DNA of 47,204 bases from Globomyces pollinis-pini (lineage: Eukaryota > Chytridiomycota > Chytridiomycetes > Rhizophydiales > Globomycetaceae), in contig MU621199.1 of the NCBI GenBank assembly GCA_025399215.1, forward strand, positions 6,440 to 53,643. Reading direction: 5' to 3'. Positions 10,028 through 22,232 of this stretch are shown in pieces. The position numbers were made by a program, and so were the translations under genes. Every line of letters starts with the position of its first letter. The first letter of the stretch is position 1. Below the pieces are notes generated by a model that was not told the origin of the DNA, did no database searches, and saw only the letters and a program-made list of their open reading frames with translations.

Positions 10028-11746
10028 TTACTGATCTTCATCTTCGTCTTCATTTTCGTCAGCTTCTTCAACAATTTCCACGTGAGCTGAACCAGATACT
10101 TGATAAAATCGAAGTAATGGTTTCACTGGATCTCTTACAATAATGAATTTTCCATCAGCAAAGCGTTCAAAACATAAATCAGCCAGAACTTTAATGATAC
10201 CCCAACCATTACCAACATTCAAATTGATTTGATCAGCAAAATCTTCTGGTCTAACGGTGGTAGTACCCAGAATTTGATGACGCTTTCGATCTTTTGGATT
10301 GGCTCTTGTAACAAATCCGATACGCATGAAATCAACACCAGAGAGTAAAGATTCTAAAGTCCAACGGGAAAGTTTGTTGCTGTTATTTTTCATTTCTGTT
10401 GCTATAACAGCCCCCCGTTGTGCATCTAGTTTTTGTCGCCAGTCAGGAGCTCCTGTATTTTTAGTAATAATATCAATTACCTGCTGAACCAACTGCACGC
10501 GAATCAAACTCGTTCAGTGCATAGATGTTGACGAATTGTGTGTCTTGCATAGGATAGGAACTGGATTCAATATCGATTGATGAGTCTGGCGAGGCATCCT
10601 TTGCAAGTATTGCAGCATCAACTTTTGTACGCATAACCAATGTTAAGTCTTCCCCTAATGCCCATTTACGATAGCGGTATCCAGCAGATGCAAGAATACC
10701 AGTTGAATGACTATTATCATTTGAGAAAACAACTTTGCTATCCTCCACAACAGACTGCTGACTGAAGTATCGATTAATGGAAGTAGCTTCTTGAGCTAGT
10801 GCTTCGTGAGAATTGATATTAGTATCCTTTTCGGCACTATCCACTGGAGGTTCGGCAGCATTTTCATTAACAGTGACCAAATCTTTGTTTCAGTAATATT
10901 CGACTTACCTAATGTACTGCCTTCTCTTTTGTCAAAAATCAAAGTATTGTTTCTCTTTGTGATTACAACATCCCAGGGATAAATAGATCGATGGCAGCAC
11001 ATCAATGTAGCCAATACAGAATCTGTAGCAATCACCACCTTTTCATCAGACTGTGCCAATTGAAGTAAGTATTTATCATCACTAGCAGTAGGGTTCGAAT
11101 GAACCTTTTCAATATGTTGTAATGGTACGTTTGTTTTGACAGTAATTCTATCAAAGCTTTTGTCATAGTAGTTTACCGAGCCTTGGAATGCACTAGAATT
11201 AGAAACAGATTTAAGTTACAGATCCTGAGGTTCTTCAACGTCAAAGTAAAGCTTTGCCATTCGTGCGAAATCTAATTCTTCAATCAGCTTCCAAGAAGCA
11301 CCAACTTTAATTGAAGTTGCGCGTGCCCTTGGTTTATCATTGTATCGCACAGGACGCTTAATTTGTCCCGTAGGTCCTCGTTGGGCTGGAGCATTTCTGG
11401 CCGTGGTTCTAGACTGTTGTAGTCCTGATGGTTTATTAAAGCGCATGACTGATTTTCTCAACGAAACATTAGCCCTGTCCACAATTGAGAAAGAATCATC
11501 TTGTTGATCGTTCTGAGTAAAAGGAGTAGGTGTAGGTTGATCATTTCGCTTCCTAGTAGTAGTGGTTGGTTGTTCAGGAGCAGTCCAATCGGCAACTCGT
11601 CCTAATCATTAACAGTCCGACCAACTACCTAATCGTTCTTGCTTGTTGTATGGAGCATAAGGGAGGTTCTTTAATAACTCTGGCAGTTCTTCAATTGGTC
11701 CCCATCCTTGCTTTCGGCTATTAATTGTCAATTCCAACTTTGTCAT
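10028..11746 (-). CDS. EIF3D: eIF3 subunit d
   Basis: Subunit of the translation initiation factor eIF3; in animals it can bind the mRNA cap directly. The N-terminus reads TINSRKQGWGPIEELPELL, then YAPYNKQERLGRVADW across an intron, the usual eIF3d opening. The middle carries the basic RNA-binding stretch (RTTARNAPAQRGPTGQIK) and SIKVGASWKLIEELDF. The C-terminal half has YRYRKWALGEDLTLVMRTKVD, ALNEFDSRAVGSAGAPDWR, MKNNSNKLSRWTLESLLSG and MRIGFVTRANPKDRKRHQILG, and the protein ends in an acidic tail (DENEDEDEDQ). The final exon is 10028-10464 approximately. Upstream lies a pyrimidine/purine-rich tract shared with the divergent tomosyn gene. Confidence 0.96.
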
Positions 11747-12052
11747 TTCGTAACTTTTTTTTTTCTTTTTCTTTACTTTTTTGTTTTGAAGAATTCGAAA
11801 GTTGTTGATTTACAAGCTTAACAACCAGCAACTTTTAGATTCTTTTAGCATGGAATATGATGACTTTTTTCAATTCTGACCATCATGATGAGTCTTTCAA
11901 TTGTATTCACACTGTCTGATTCCAAATGCTTTTTATATTCTTGTCTTTATACGTATTATCCAACGTTTTCTTGAGTCTTTTTTGAGTATTAAATTGTTTA
12001 CCCCCTTTGATTCACGTACTTTCTTCCTTTCTTTGAAGATCAAATTTCAAAA
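11747..12052. promoter_or_regulatory. divergent intergenic region eIF3d / tomosyn
   Basis: Holds the 5' regions of two divergent genes. The eIF3d side begins with a 30-base run made almost only of T with scattered C (11755-11790). Small open frames here (for example 11901-12083, +) overlap the tomosyn start in another frame and look accidental. Confidence 0.5.
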
Positions 12053-15000
12053 ATGGATTTATTTAATATTGTTACTGGATTGATAAAAACAATCGATAAG
12101 ACTTCAACTAGTATACTATCAAGTATCTCATTCAACTTTGCTGTGAAGAAATTAGCTTCAGTTGGTTTGGAAGGTCTGCCAACGGCAATTGCGTGGGATC
12201 CTTCTCAATCATTGATTGCAATAGCATCGGATACTGGAAAGATCCTACTTATTGGAAAAAGTGTAGAAGTGATGTTGGAATCACCAAAGAATTGGTTGAA
12301 TAGTCCAATAACTCATTTACTCTTTGAAATTGGAGATGCAAAACTTGTTGCTGTAAATGATTCAAGTCAATTAGGATTGTGGGACATTTCAAGTTTTCAA
12401 GGAGTTTGTGTAGATTTGAAAGATCCAATATTGAATGTACAACTGTATCCAACTTCTTCGTGGATTGTCCTAGCATTTACTTCAGGGCTAGTAAAACTAA
12501 TGGATATAAATTCGCGTACATTACTCTAATTGATTGATTTCTAGTGACATACTCAAATCTACTTGTTCCTTGTGATCTCAATCCCGACCATCGGCTTAAT
12601 TCAATAGATATCAACCCGTCCAATTTTACTCAGCTATTAATGGGGTTTGATAATGAAATTATTATTTGGGATTTTGCTCAGCAAAGGCCAAATGCTAGAT
12701 TTACACACGATGATTCAAAAGTCATCTCAGTTCGATGGGATCCTGAAGGAGTCAGATTTTTATCAGGGCATTCTAGCGGTGAATTGGTATTGTTTTGAAC
12801 GACTAAAATGTAGTTAGTGTGGACTACAAAAAAGAAAACTACGTTTCTGGGAAGCGGAAAACAACCGACGAAACCTGTTTATGAAACTAAATTCAGTTCC
12901 ATCAATCATCTGGATTGGATTTATGTAGATGAAAAGCGCTCCACAATTTTGATTGCTGGTGATCAATGTGTGGAGTCACTGACTGTGACTAGCACTGATT
13001 ATAAAAGTGCGATAAAATGGACTATATCGTTAGAATCACCATTAAAAGAGTTCATATTCTTTTCATTGGAAAAAGATGAATATTCAATCGTGGCTATTAC
13101 TAGTCAGAAAAAACTAATGCATTACACATCAACTAAAGTGAAAAAAATTGAACTTCCATCAACTCTGCAGTTTTTATCAAAGTCGAATCATTATAATTCA
13201 ACTGTGTGTCCTGATGGATTCAACTTGTCTTCCGTGGTGACAAGAAATATTCAAAAAACGTACCTTCTAAATAGCGATGCTTCTATGATTTTAAGCAATA
13301 TTGAAAAAAATTATGATACAATGTGCATATCTAGAAAAGGGGAATTGGAGTTTTGGCTGCTATCTCTACCAATTCCTCAATACCTTTACAGTATACCAGT
13401 GGCAGACACTTTGGATCTCTCCGAAGCATTGGTTTCTTTTGATATGATGACGAATAAGTTGACAATTGTATCTGGAAATATCTTAAATGTTTATAAATTT
13501 GTTGGCCATCAAGACCCGGAAGCAATGATGGATAACTTGGACGCAGCACTAGACCAATTAATGGCTGATACAAAAATTATTCAACAGCTTCATTCAAAAC
13601 CTGGTCAACCTGATCATGACTCTAAGTCTGATTTAGTAATCGTGAATCAGTCTGAAGTAGATACAGACTCCTATGCAGATCAGCTTGTGGAATCAGGAGA
13701 TAGTAGCCCTCACTCTGAAATTAAAACTAATGGACCTAGTAGCAATTCTAAGGATGCCAATGAAAAAATCACTAATGAACCACTGGATTCCATCATAAAT
13801 TCGCAAAGAAATTCAATATCGTTAGACTTTAATCCCCCATTTCATCTGGAAGATTCATATTGGATAAGTCAGGTACAGATAACCCTCAATAAGCCAATCA
13901 TCTCGCACTCTGCTTCATTACAATTGGAAATGTAGAGTAAATTTTCTAATAGATAGGATAGTCTTAGCCACAATAGATACATTTTGGGTGATAGATACAA
14001 ATAAAAGGTGTGTACTCTTAGAGGAGCGAATCGAAGGTATACATACCAAAAAGTTTATTGATTAGAATTGGAAAATTCAATTTCAAACTCAAATTCACAT
14101 TTATCTGTCATATCAAAAGTGGATTTTTCAATATCTGTTGAAAATCACATTCCTTGTGTCGTTATCATATCCAATCAGTCAATTTTTTGGTATGAAGTAA
14201 ATGAGAAGAATAGGGTGAAGACGTTATCACGCTATTGTATACACGAAAGTGAATCGAAAAAATCATTTGAAAACATGAAACAAATTTGGTTGTTGGACAC
14301 ACAGTTAAATGTGTTAGACCTTGGTAAGAAGAACGTATATAATCTGGATTTGAAACATATCTATATGATTTTCGTTACTAATCAACATATATTTTCTATT
14401 GGAATGGAATTAGATAGTATTTTTACAATGGCTGAAAGGGATTCTGATTTTGGATTGATTATTAATTCGGCAATTTGTACTTTTAATGGTAAAACTTGAC
14501 ATGGTAGTAACGTTTTAGAAAAACGACAATTTGTATTGGTTACGGAAGACTACATCTTAATTTACTCACTTCCTGATTTAATGCTTATTGGAAAATATCC
14601 ATTAGGAAATATTCAAAATCTATCCAAAAAGTATAACCGTCGTTTTTTATCATTAGACGTTTAAACGAATGCTATATATCCAGCAAAGGATTCTTTGGTT
14701 ACTGGACGAAGACAGATGGATGGGAAATGTGTGCGTTATCTGCCAATGGCCCTGAAATCACCAAACCAACTGTGTTTGATAAATATCGAGCAAGGAAATG
14801 GCGATTAGCTCATGGAAAGAAATCAAATGATACACCTGAGGCTGCTCAACTCTGTATTTATAATTACAATTAATTCAATTTAGTTGGCCAAAGGTTGGAA
14901 TCCAAGTCACCAGAGGTACCTATAGGTATTGCATCTGAATTGGCAAATGTATAAAGCAATTATTGTAATTTATAGGCTTTAAATGAACGAGGAGAGAAAT

Positions 15001-15113
15001 TAAATGAAATGCAAGTGAAAACTGGAAAGCTTGCTGACGCATCGAAAACGTTTGTAGATACTATCAAAGAATACAACAAGCAGCAAGAGAACAAAAAGTG
15101 GTATCAATTATAG
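12053..15113 (+). CDS. tomosyn/Sro7/Lgl family protein with R-SNARE tail
   Basis: Family members bind plasma-membrane t-SNAREs and regulate exocytosis. The N-terminus reads FAVKKLASVGLEGLPTAIAWDP and LIAIASDTGKILLIG, the standard Lgl/tomosyn opening, followed by WD40-type blades (IIWDFAQQRPNARF, VISVRWDPEGVRFLSGHSSGELLVW). The C-terminus, joined across an intron near 14955, holds ALNERGEKLNEMQVKTGKL and ends KKWYQL: an R-SNARE helix with the zero-layer arginine (NERGEK) and the KKWYQ ending of tomosyn. At least eight introns of 17-35 bases were read in frame (for example starting 12515, 12787, 13929, 14031, 14489, 14614, 14847). Its stop is 34 bases from the convergent GNAT stop. Confidence 0.9.
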
Positions 15114-15147
15114 GCGATTGAAATATGTCCATTGAGTTAATACATTT

Positions 15148-15672
15148 TTATGCAATTTTATTTAGAACCGTGAAAGTGAGTCCATCTATCTTTGGTTTTC
15201 CAAATTCAAAACTCTGAGGAAATGGGATGACTTGATTTGTATTTACATAACCTCTTCTCAAATACCATTCAATCAACTCTTTTCTTTGGTTGATAACTGT
15301 CATTGTAAAATTTCGGATATTCCAATTATGAATGACCCAGTTTTCAATTGATTCAAGAAATGACGATCCAAATCCTTTCCCTTGCACCAATGGCGAGACA
15401 GAGATCATTCCCAGATAAACCGTTTCTAAGTCTTTCTTCTCCAGACAAACACAAGCAATTATACGATTGGATTCATTTTTAACAACAAGGATTGTATATT
15501 GATCGTTTAACAGTTGATTTAAGAGATGTTGTTTTGTAATACGATCTCCTTCCAATATATCTATCTCTGAAGTCCAACCTGTTGCAGTCTTTCCACGATA
15601 ACATTGGTTTACAAGATCAACTATTTCTTGTGAATTCTCTTGACATGCTGGTTCTAGGATGATTTCGTACAT
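15148..15672 (-). CDS. GNAT-family N-acetyltransferase
   Basis: A single-exon gene of 174 residues. The GNAT fold is recognisable from the acetyl-CoA pyrophosphate-binding loop after strand 4: YLGMISVSPLVQGKGFGSSFL (Q/R-x-x-G-x-G/A type, here QGKGFG), followed by IENWV and, near the end, LIEWYLRRGYV, the usual helix-strand ending. Substrate unknown. An intron-like GTAAGT...CAG stretch sits directly upstream of the ATG (about 15675-15702) and would lie in the 5' leader; a short frame before it ends in TAG, so the ATG at 15672 is kept. Confidence 0.85.
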   Translation of the reverse strand: MYEIILEPACQENSQEIVDLVNQCYRGKTATGWTSEIDILEGDRITKQHLLNQLLNDQYTILVVKNESNRIIACVCLEKKDLETVYLGMISVSPLVQGKGFGSSFLESIENWVIHNWNIRNFTMTVINQRKELIEWYLRRGYVNTNQVIPFPQSFEFGKPKIDGLTFTVLNKIA

Positions 15673-16219
15673 TTTTTTCTGATCGTTTGGGTAACTTACC
15701 TATTCAGAAGCATTAAAACTCATAATCGTTGGTATTTCATGTACCATGATATGATATAATTATTTACCCACCTGAAATTCATTCTGGTTGTGATTTAGAG
15801 AGCAGCAATCAGTTCAATTGGATATACCAATTCACTCAACAGTGTATTCAATCGATAGAACTGATTATATTGGTTTTATGATATTTAATTAAATTTCAAT
15901 CGTGTGTTGGTCAAAAACACCATGATGTTTCTCATCACTTGATCGTTGTTTACTGATGTCGCGCTAAGATCAACATTGTCAGGAATACTTTCAACTAGTT
16001 ACTTCAAAATTGATTCATCATGGTTAATACCAAATATTTATGTATTTACCTGTACTACACTCTGATGTAAATACCTAATTTTTGAAAAAAAAACTAAATT
16101 ACGGGAAGAATCAATTAGTATTAGTTTATATTAGTTTAAAGATTATCTAGTACTTTTTAAAGATGTTAAAAAGTAAAAGTTTAAGAAAGTTTTTACAGAA
16201 AAGCATCTAAACCACTTAT
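15673..16219. other. intergenic, no gene seen
   Basis: Lies between the cyclin stop and the GNAT start, both on the minus strand. No conserved open frame. It contains a probable leader intron next to the GNAT start and a small hairpin at 16151-16175 just past the cyclin stop. Confidence 0.5.
16151..16175. repeat. small hairpin downstream of cyclin
   Basis: Ten-base arms 16151-16160 and 16166-16175 are perfect reverse complements around a 5-base loop. It lies 45 bases past the cyclin stop codon, in the 3' region of that gene, so it might be a 3'-end or mRNA stability element; this is inference. Confidence 0.6.
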
Positions 16220-17327
16220 CTAGCAGCTAAAATTGAATGCAGCTTCAATCTCTTGATAAAATGAAGGTCCAAATGAAGGTGGTTCGAGTGGCTGTATGGA
16301 ATCTAACCCGAAAGAAAATGGACCAAAATTATTCACAGTCGACTTTTTGCCATTCCATTTACTTGATATTGTTGTTGCAGTGACTTCTTTGGGAGGTGTC
16401 AATAAACCTTGTTGGATGTGACTGGATTTGGACACGGTAGATGAAGGGGTATACTCGATAGTGTTTTCATCGTACTGTTGTACCAGTTTGCTGGCAAATG
16501 AGAAATTAGAAGAGCAGAACTAGCGGATTAGATTTCTTAATAAATACCTTTTTCTGGAGAATATCAGGTTGATGACGGAGACAATCTACCAAATGATGCA
16601 TACAAAGGGTAATCAATTCATCACCGCCAAGTAGATCTGATTTATACACCATGGCAGTTGCTAGATTTAAAGCTGCACGGGCTATTAAGGAGGGCAATAC
16701 ACCTAAAAACCGACGATGAAGGACTGACAATTCTATAAAATATCTGGCAAGACCTACTACAGCAAGATTTTTCTGATTTTGAAGTTGACAAAAGATGGAT
16801 AAGAATTGTTCCGGGGATACATGACCCAAATAAAATCCCAACTCTATCAATACAAACTTTTCCATATGGAGAAATTCACGTTCGTTGTAAGTATGACAAC
16901 ACATGTACATCAACTTCTTTAAAGATGGAACTCTACCATGATTTTCCTCTGACTTTGCAGCAATCCATAAACAAGTAAGACCCAACAATTGAAATTGATG
17001 TTGTCCAATCTTGACTCTTGAACCGATCCGATCAATTAAATTGTATGTCAAATAGAGAGTATCTTGCACTAATTTGAATTCTTGAGCCACTTGATTTAAC
17101 CATAAAAATAATGTCTTTCTCATCTTCCAAGTAATTTCGACTTGAGAAAGAATGTAATCTGGATTGGGAAGTGTGCGAGACTGCAAAGATAAATCATAAT
17201 ATAGTCTTACCTCTATACAATATAACCAATCTAAGATCTCTGGCCCATATTCACTGACTTCACTATGTGATTGATCTTGATGTTTGCTACCAAGATTCAA
17301 AGAGTCGACAGATAATTGAGAGAGCAT
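16220..17327 (-). CDS. cyclin
   Basis: Regulatory subunit for a cyclin-dependent kinase. Two exons, 16548-17327 and 16519-16220, join in frame to 359 residues. The cyclin box starts about residue 63: MRKTLFLWLNQVAQEFKL, TLYLTYNLIDR, FQLLGLTCLWIAAKSEE, LKKLMYMCCHTYNEREFL, MEKFVLIELGF and a second fold beginning HVSPEQFL. The MR..LFLWL..V helix and the K-EE pair that contact the kinase are present. The tail after the intron is low in complexity and has SP/TP-like sites (LLTPPKE). No clear destruction box was recognised in the first 60 residues. Mitotic B type versus G1 type cannot be decided by eye. Confidence 0.9.
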
Positions 17328-18643
17328 TATTCAATTGATTGAATTGGTTCTTGTTTAATGGAAAGTAGAAGAATAAATATGAGTTTGTTTAGAGTTCGGT
17401 GTTTGCTCAGACTCACGTGTATATGATCGCGTCAAAGGCAGTCAATGATCAACTATCTCGCGTTTTTAAATCAAACAACGATGAGAACATCCCTATAAAC
17501 AACCCGAATAAAGTGGTTAATAAGAAGGTTAAATTCATTGAGATCTATTTTGCATGATTCTTTTTCTTTAGATTACTAGCCATATGGTATCATGGGTTTG
17601 TGGCTGTAGATCATTAAAAATAAGTTCCATCAGATTTGTGTATCTTAAAAGTTTGTAATTAGATTCAGACTTTAAGGCCTTTCAATTTGAAGTAAAGTAC
17701 AACAAATGATTCCAATAGTTACGGCTAAGCGTACTACAATACTGCCAGAGCACAATTTGACAGCATCAATCCCAATATCAGTCTATTCTTGATTATTATT
17801 CAATCTGGTTTGAATTCAGATTGAAAAGTATGGAATTGATCTACATTCAGTGTTCCTCTATCCTTTTCTGTGCTTAGGGTTATACAAACCGTTATACCAA
17901 CCGTTATTTGAAAATGTATTTCTTTACTCAAAACTTTTCAATTGTCCATTAATCAATCCATCCATCCATCCAACGAATGGAATGGCATAGATTCCATATC
18001 AGTCTATTTTGCTAGCACTGAATAACCGAGCTGTGATTACTTACTGCTAGCAAAGTAGACTGTAGATTATACTGTTTGTAGATAATACTGTTTATTGCTA
18101 TGATGATAACCTTTAGACGGGCGGACAGAAACGAGGTCTGATGCTTCGATCGTTGTTGAATGTCTTAGATATCTGAGCAATTATAAACATATTGAGTTTT
18201 ACATATAACTGGTTGCCCTTTACCTCCAATGAATCCTATTTACTGGACGGTGTTGTGCAATTTGTCATCCTTACTACTGAAGTATGCACGTTATAAGTAT
18301 TGTGGAAGGTCATATGCTATATATAAAGTCCTAATCACCAGTTCTACACCCATTATCTGAACCAGCGAATGTTGGCTTCTGTTTATGATGAGAAGAAAAT
18401 GCTCTCAGTTAATGACACGCTCAATATTGAGCGCGACAATAATTAACTAGATGCCATACTATCACCTACAAGAACTATAACAAACTCGTACCAAAACTTC
18501 TTGAACTGATTGATAATATATATTACAAGAATGCAAGCAGCATTGCGTGAAATGAATGAAATAAATAAACCAGTGTGCTAATAATTAAAGATGTAAATGC
18601 TGATTAACCTTCAAGCATTCATCTAAGTCTTAGCATGAACGAT
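17328..18643. other. 1.3 kb intergenic, no gene seen
   Basis: No conserved reading frame on either strand. It has a CCAT tetranucleotide run near 17955-17972 and an 18-base-arm inverted repeat at 18000-18062. A short motif ATATCAGTCTATT occurs both near 17777 and at the left edge of that inverted repeat. Confidence 0.5.
18000..18062. repeat. inverted repeat, 18-bp arms
   Basis: Left arm 18000-18017 and right arm 18045-18062 pair at 17 of 18 positions around a 27-base loop. Both arms contain TTGCTAGCA-type sequence. It sits in the middle of a long gene-free stretch. Confidence 0.85.
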
Positions 18644-19060
18644 TTACAAACCTTCGAAACCTGGTAAATATTCTACTTTAATTCCACCATCAATCATCAA
18701 TTGAGTCCCTACACTATTTCGAATGAATGTATTAGGCTCTTTGACTCCTTGAACAACTCGGATGATACCAGCGTGGAGTATTAATTCCGCGCAACATGTA
18801 CTTTTTGATAATCGTTCTCCACATGGTTCCATAGTAGAATAAATAACACATCCTCGAGCTGTTTCTAAATTCGACAGTTTCAATAAACAACATTCTTCAG
18901 CATGTGTATTTCCAGGAAGTTCTCGGGAATATCCTCGAGTAAGAATCACATTGTTTTTGGTTAGAATAGCACCAACGTTAAATGCTCCAGTCACAGATAC
19001 ACATTTTTTGGCTTCCTCAATGGCTTCCAACATCATTTGTTGGTCGAAATTGTAATCCAT
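18644..19060 (-). CDS. cytidine deaminase-fold enzyme
   Basis: A single-exon gene of 138 residues with the zinc site of the CDA superfamily: the HAEE motif (TRGYSRELPGNTHAEECCL) and the second zinc motif in STMEPCGERLSKSTCCAEL. The PC-x8-C spacing, with ERLS between the two cysteines, resembles the deaminase domain of fungal Rib2-type DRAP deaminases (riboflavin pathway) more than tRNA adenosine deaminases, which use PCxxC. The tail VVQGVKEPNTFIRN and GIKVEYLPG also fits that group. The exact substrate is not settled. It follows RVB2 by 65 bases on the same strand. Confidence 0.8.
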   Translation of the reverse strand: MDYNFDQQMMLEAIEEAKKCVSVTGAFNVGAILTKNNVILTRGYSRELPGNTHAEECCLLKLSNLETARGCVIYSTMEPCGERLSKSTCCAELILHAGIIRVVQGVKEPNTFIRNSVGTQLMIDGGIKVEYLPGFEGL

Positions 19061-19125
19061 CCAATTCTTTAGGACTATTCTGGTTTAGGTTATCAAATAA
19101 TTTTATTAAAAAAAATTTCAGAAAA

Positions 19126-20780
<1,655 letters not shown>

Positions 20781-22232
20781 TATAAACAATTTGGAAAAAA
20801 ACAACCAAAAAAAATGAAATTCAACAAATCGAAATAAACTACTCAATAGAATTGACTTAAGGTAAACAATTAAAGATCCGACTGTTTTACAATACAGTTT
20901 ACAATACAGATAAAAATCAGTTATTGAATTGTTCAATATGATTTTAAAGAGTCAAAGAATCCCGACACTTGATTGATCAATAGACATTGTTGAGATTTTT
21001 GGGTATCAAAATCTAATGATTTCTTTGCTAAAAAGTGAGTAAAACCTAAATCTGGAAATCGAATCAGTTTGGGCTCATTCTTTTTTTAACGGAAGCTACA
21101 ACCAAGACTGTAAGTGGAAAGAAGGGTAAACGCAACGTGGGGTACAGAACTTACTTGAAGTACCAACTATCTAGTTGAAGTGATAGTTATTGTTTGTCTA
21201 AGATATATTCATACTTGTTCAATCATAAGTACAAAACAGACTAAAAGATACCAAAGAGTAAGTATATAAAATAAGATGGAATGCATCGGTGACTTGGGTC
21301 TATTTCAATATCCATCTCACTTCCATGTGTCTCGTTTATTTTGTCATACCTTGTAACACTCTATTCATTGTACAAAGTGAGACAAGAAATGTCAGTTGGT
21401 ATGTCCAAATTCAACTTAGTTAAAACTGATACTCAATTCATAGTTCTGTTACTACCTTTCTTTGATTGCTTTGTTTTGCTACCCTGTTCTTAATTAGGAT
21501 TCTGAGAAAGACAACAGTACCTCGTTGTTGGCTGTGTTTGTATGGTATTCAATTTACTTCAGTATTCATATTGCTTTAGATTGTACTCAAAATTTCGTTG
21601 TTGGTTATGGTTGTTTGTGAGTGAAGGGTCTTCTGCATTTGAAAGGAACTCATTCCAACGATCACAAGCTAAAACGAGACATAAAACAAATAAAACAGTC
21701 AATTGTTCATAAGACTAATAAAACAACCAGTGTGAAACTAAATCGCGGGCCTTCAGATTTATCACCATGAGGGACCTGGGTGCCATTGTTGACTGCTTCC
21801 ACTTCCAACCACCTCGTCAGCAAGCTAGCCTTACACAAGCATTATTACAAGTAACCGATTCCTATCTCTTCGTTTCCACAACTCTTGTGGACTACAATAT
21901 TTTGTACATTCACTTGTGAAACCATCCTTGCACTTTTGATTGATTGCTGCGCCATTAGTCTTACGAGGATTGTTTTGGCAAATGAACCAAACGAGAGTAT
22001 GAGGGAAAAGCAATGCAAACAAAAGCAAAAGTTCGAAGGTGGAGGTCTTTTACCTTCCTGTCCCACTTGCGCGCATGGCCAGCAACTCTCGAGCGTTGTT
22101 TTTCAACCAGCCTCCACTTTGGGTAAATTGGGTTAAATCTTTAGGTGGATCGAGTCCTTCCTTATTCTACATCAGACAAAAATATTTTATATTCATATTA
22201 CCAGTTTTAACAATTTCTTTAACCTTCACTAA
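20781..22232. other. 1.45 kb intergenic with possible antisense coding
   Basis: Between the divergent RVB2 gene and the orphan at 22233. 20781-21750 shows no gene. From about 21760 base composition becomes richer in G and C, and the minus strand has a coding-like stretch (about 21831-22230; see separate entry). Confidence 0.5.
21831..22195 (-). other. possible small antisense gene
   Basis: On the minus strand, an open stretch at about 22060-22165 reads KEGLDPPKDLTQFTQSG and LKNNARELLAMRASGTGR. It has a good acceptor-like site before it and a GTAAAA donor-like site after it. Farther on, the frame at 21831-22028 reads a hydrophobic segment (LLFALLFPHTLVWFICQ) followed by a hydrophilic, cysteine-containing tail. 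I do not recognise the family and could not fix a start codon or prove the joins. The alternative is chance open frame in a GC-richer patch. It would be head-to-head with, or overlap, the leader of the gene at 22233. Confidence 0.25.

Noticed and set aside
11090..11110. tRNA B-box-like string GGGTTCGAATG
   Set aside because: It lies inside the eIF3d coding sequence and no cloverleaf can be built around it.
11901..12083. Plus-strand frame upstream of tomosyn
   Set aside because: Phenylalanine/leucine-rich reading of T-rich leader, overlapping the true start in another frame.
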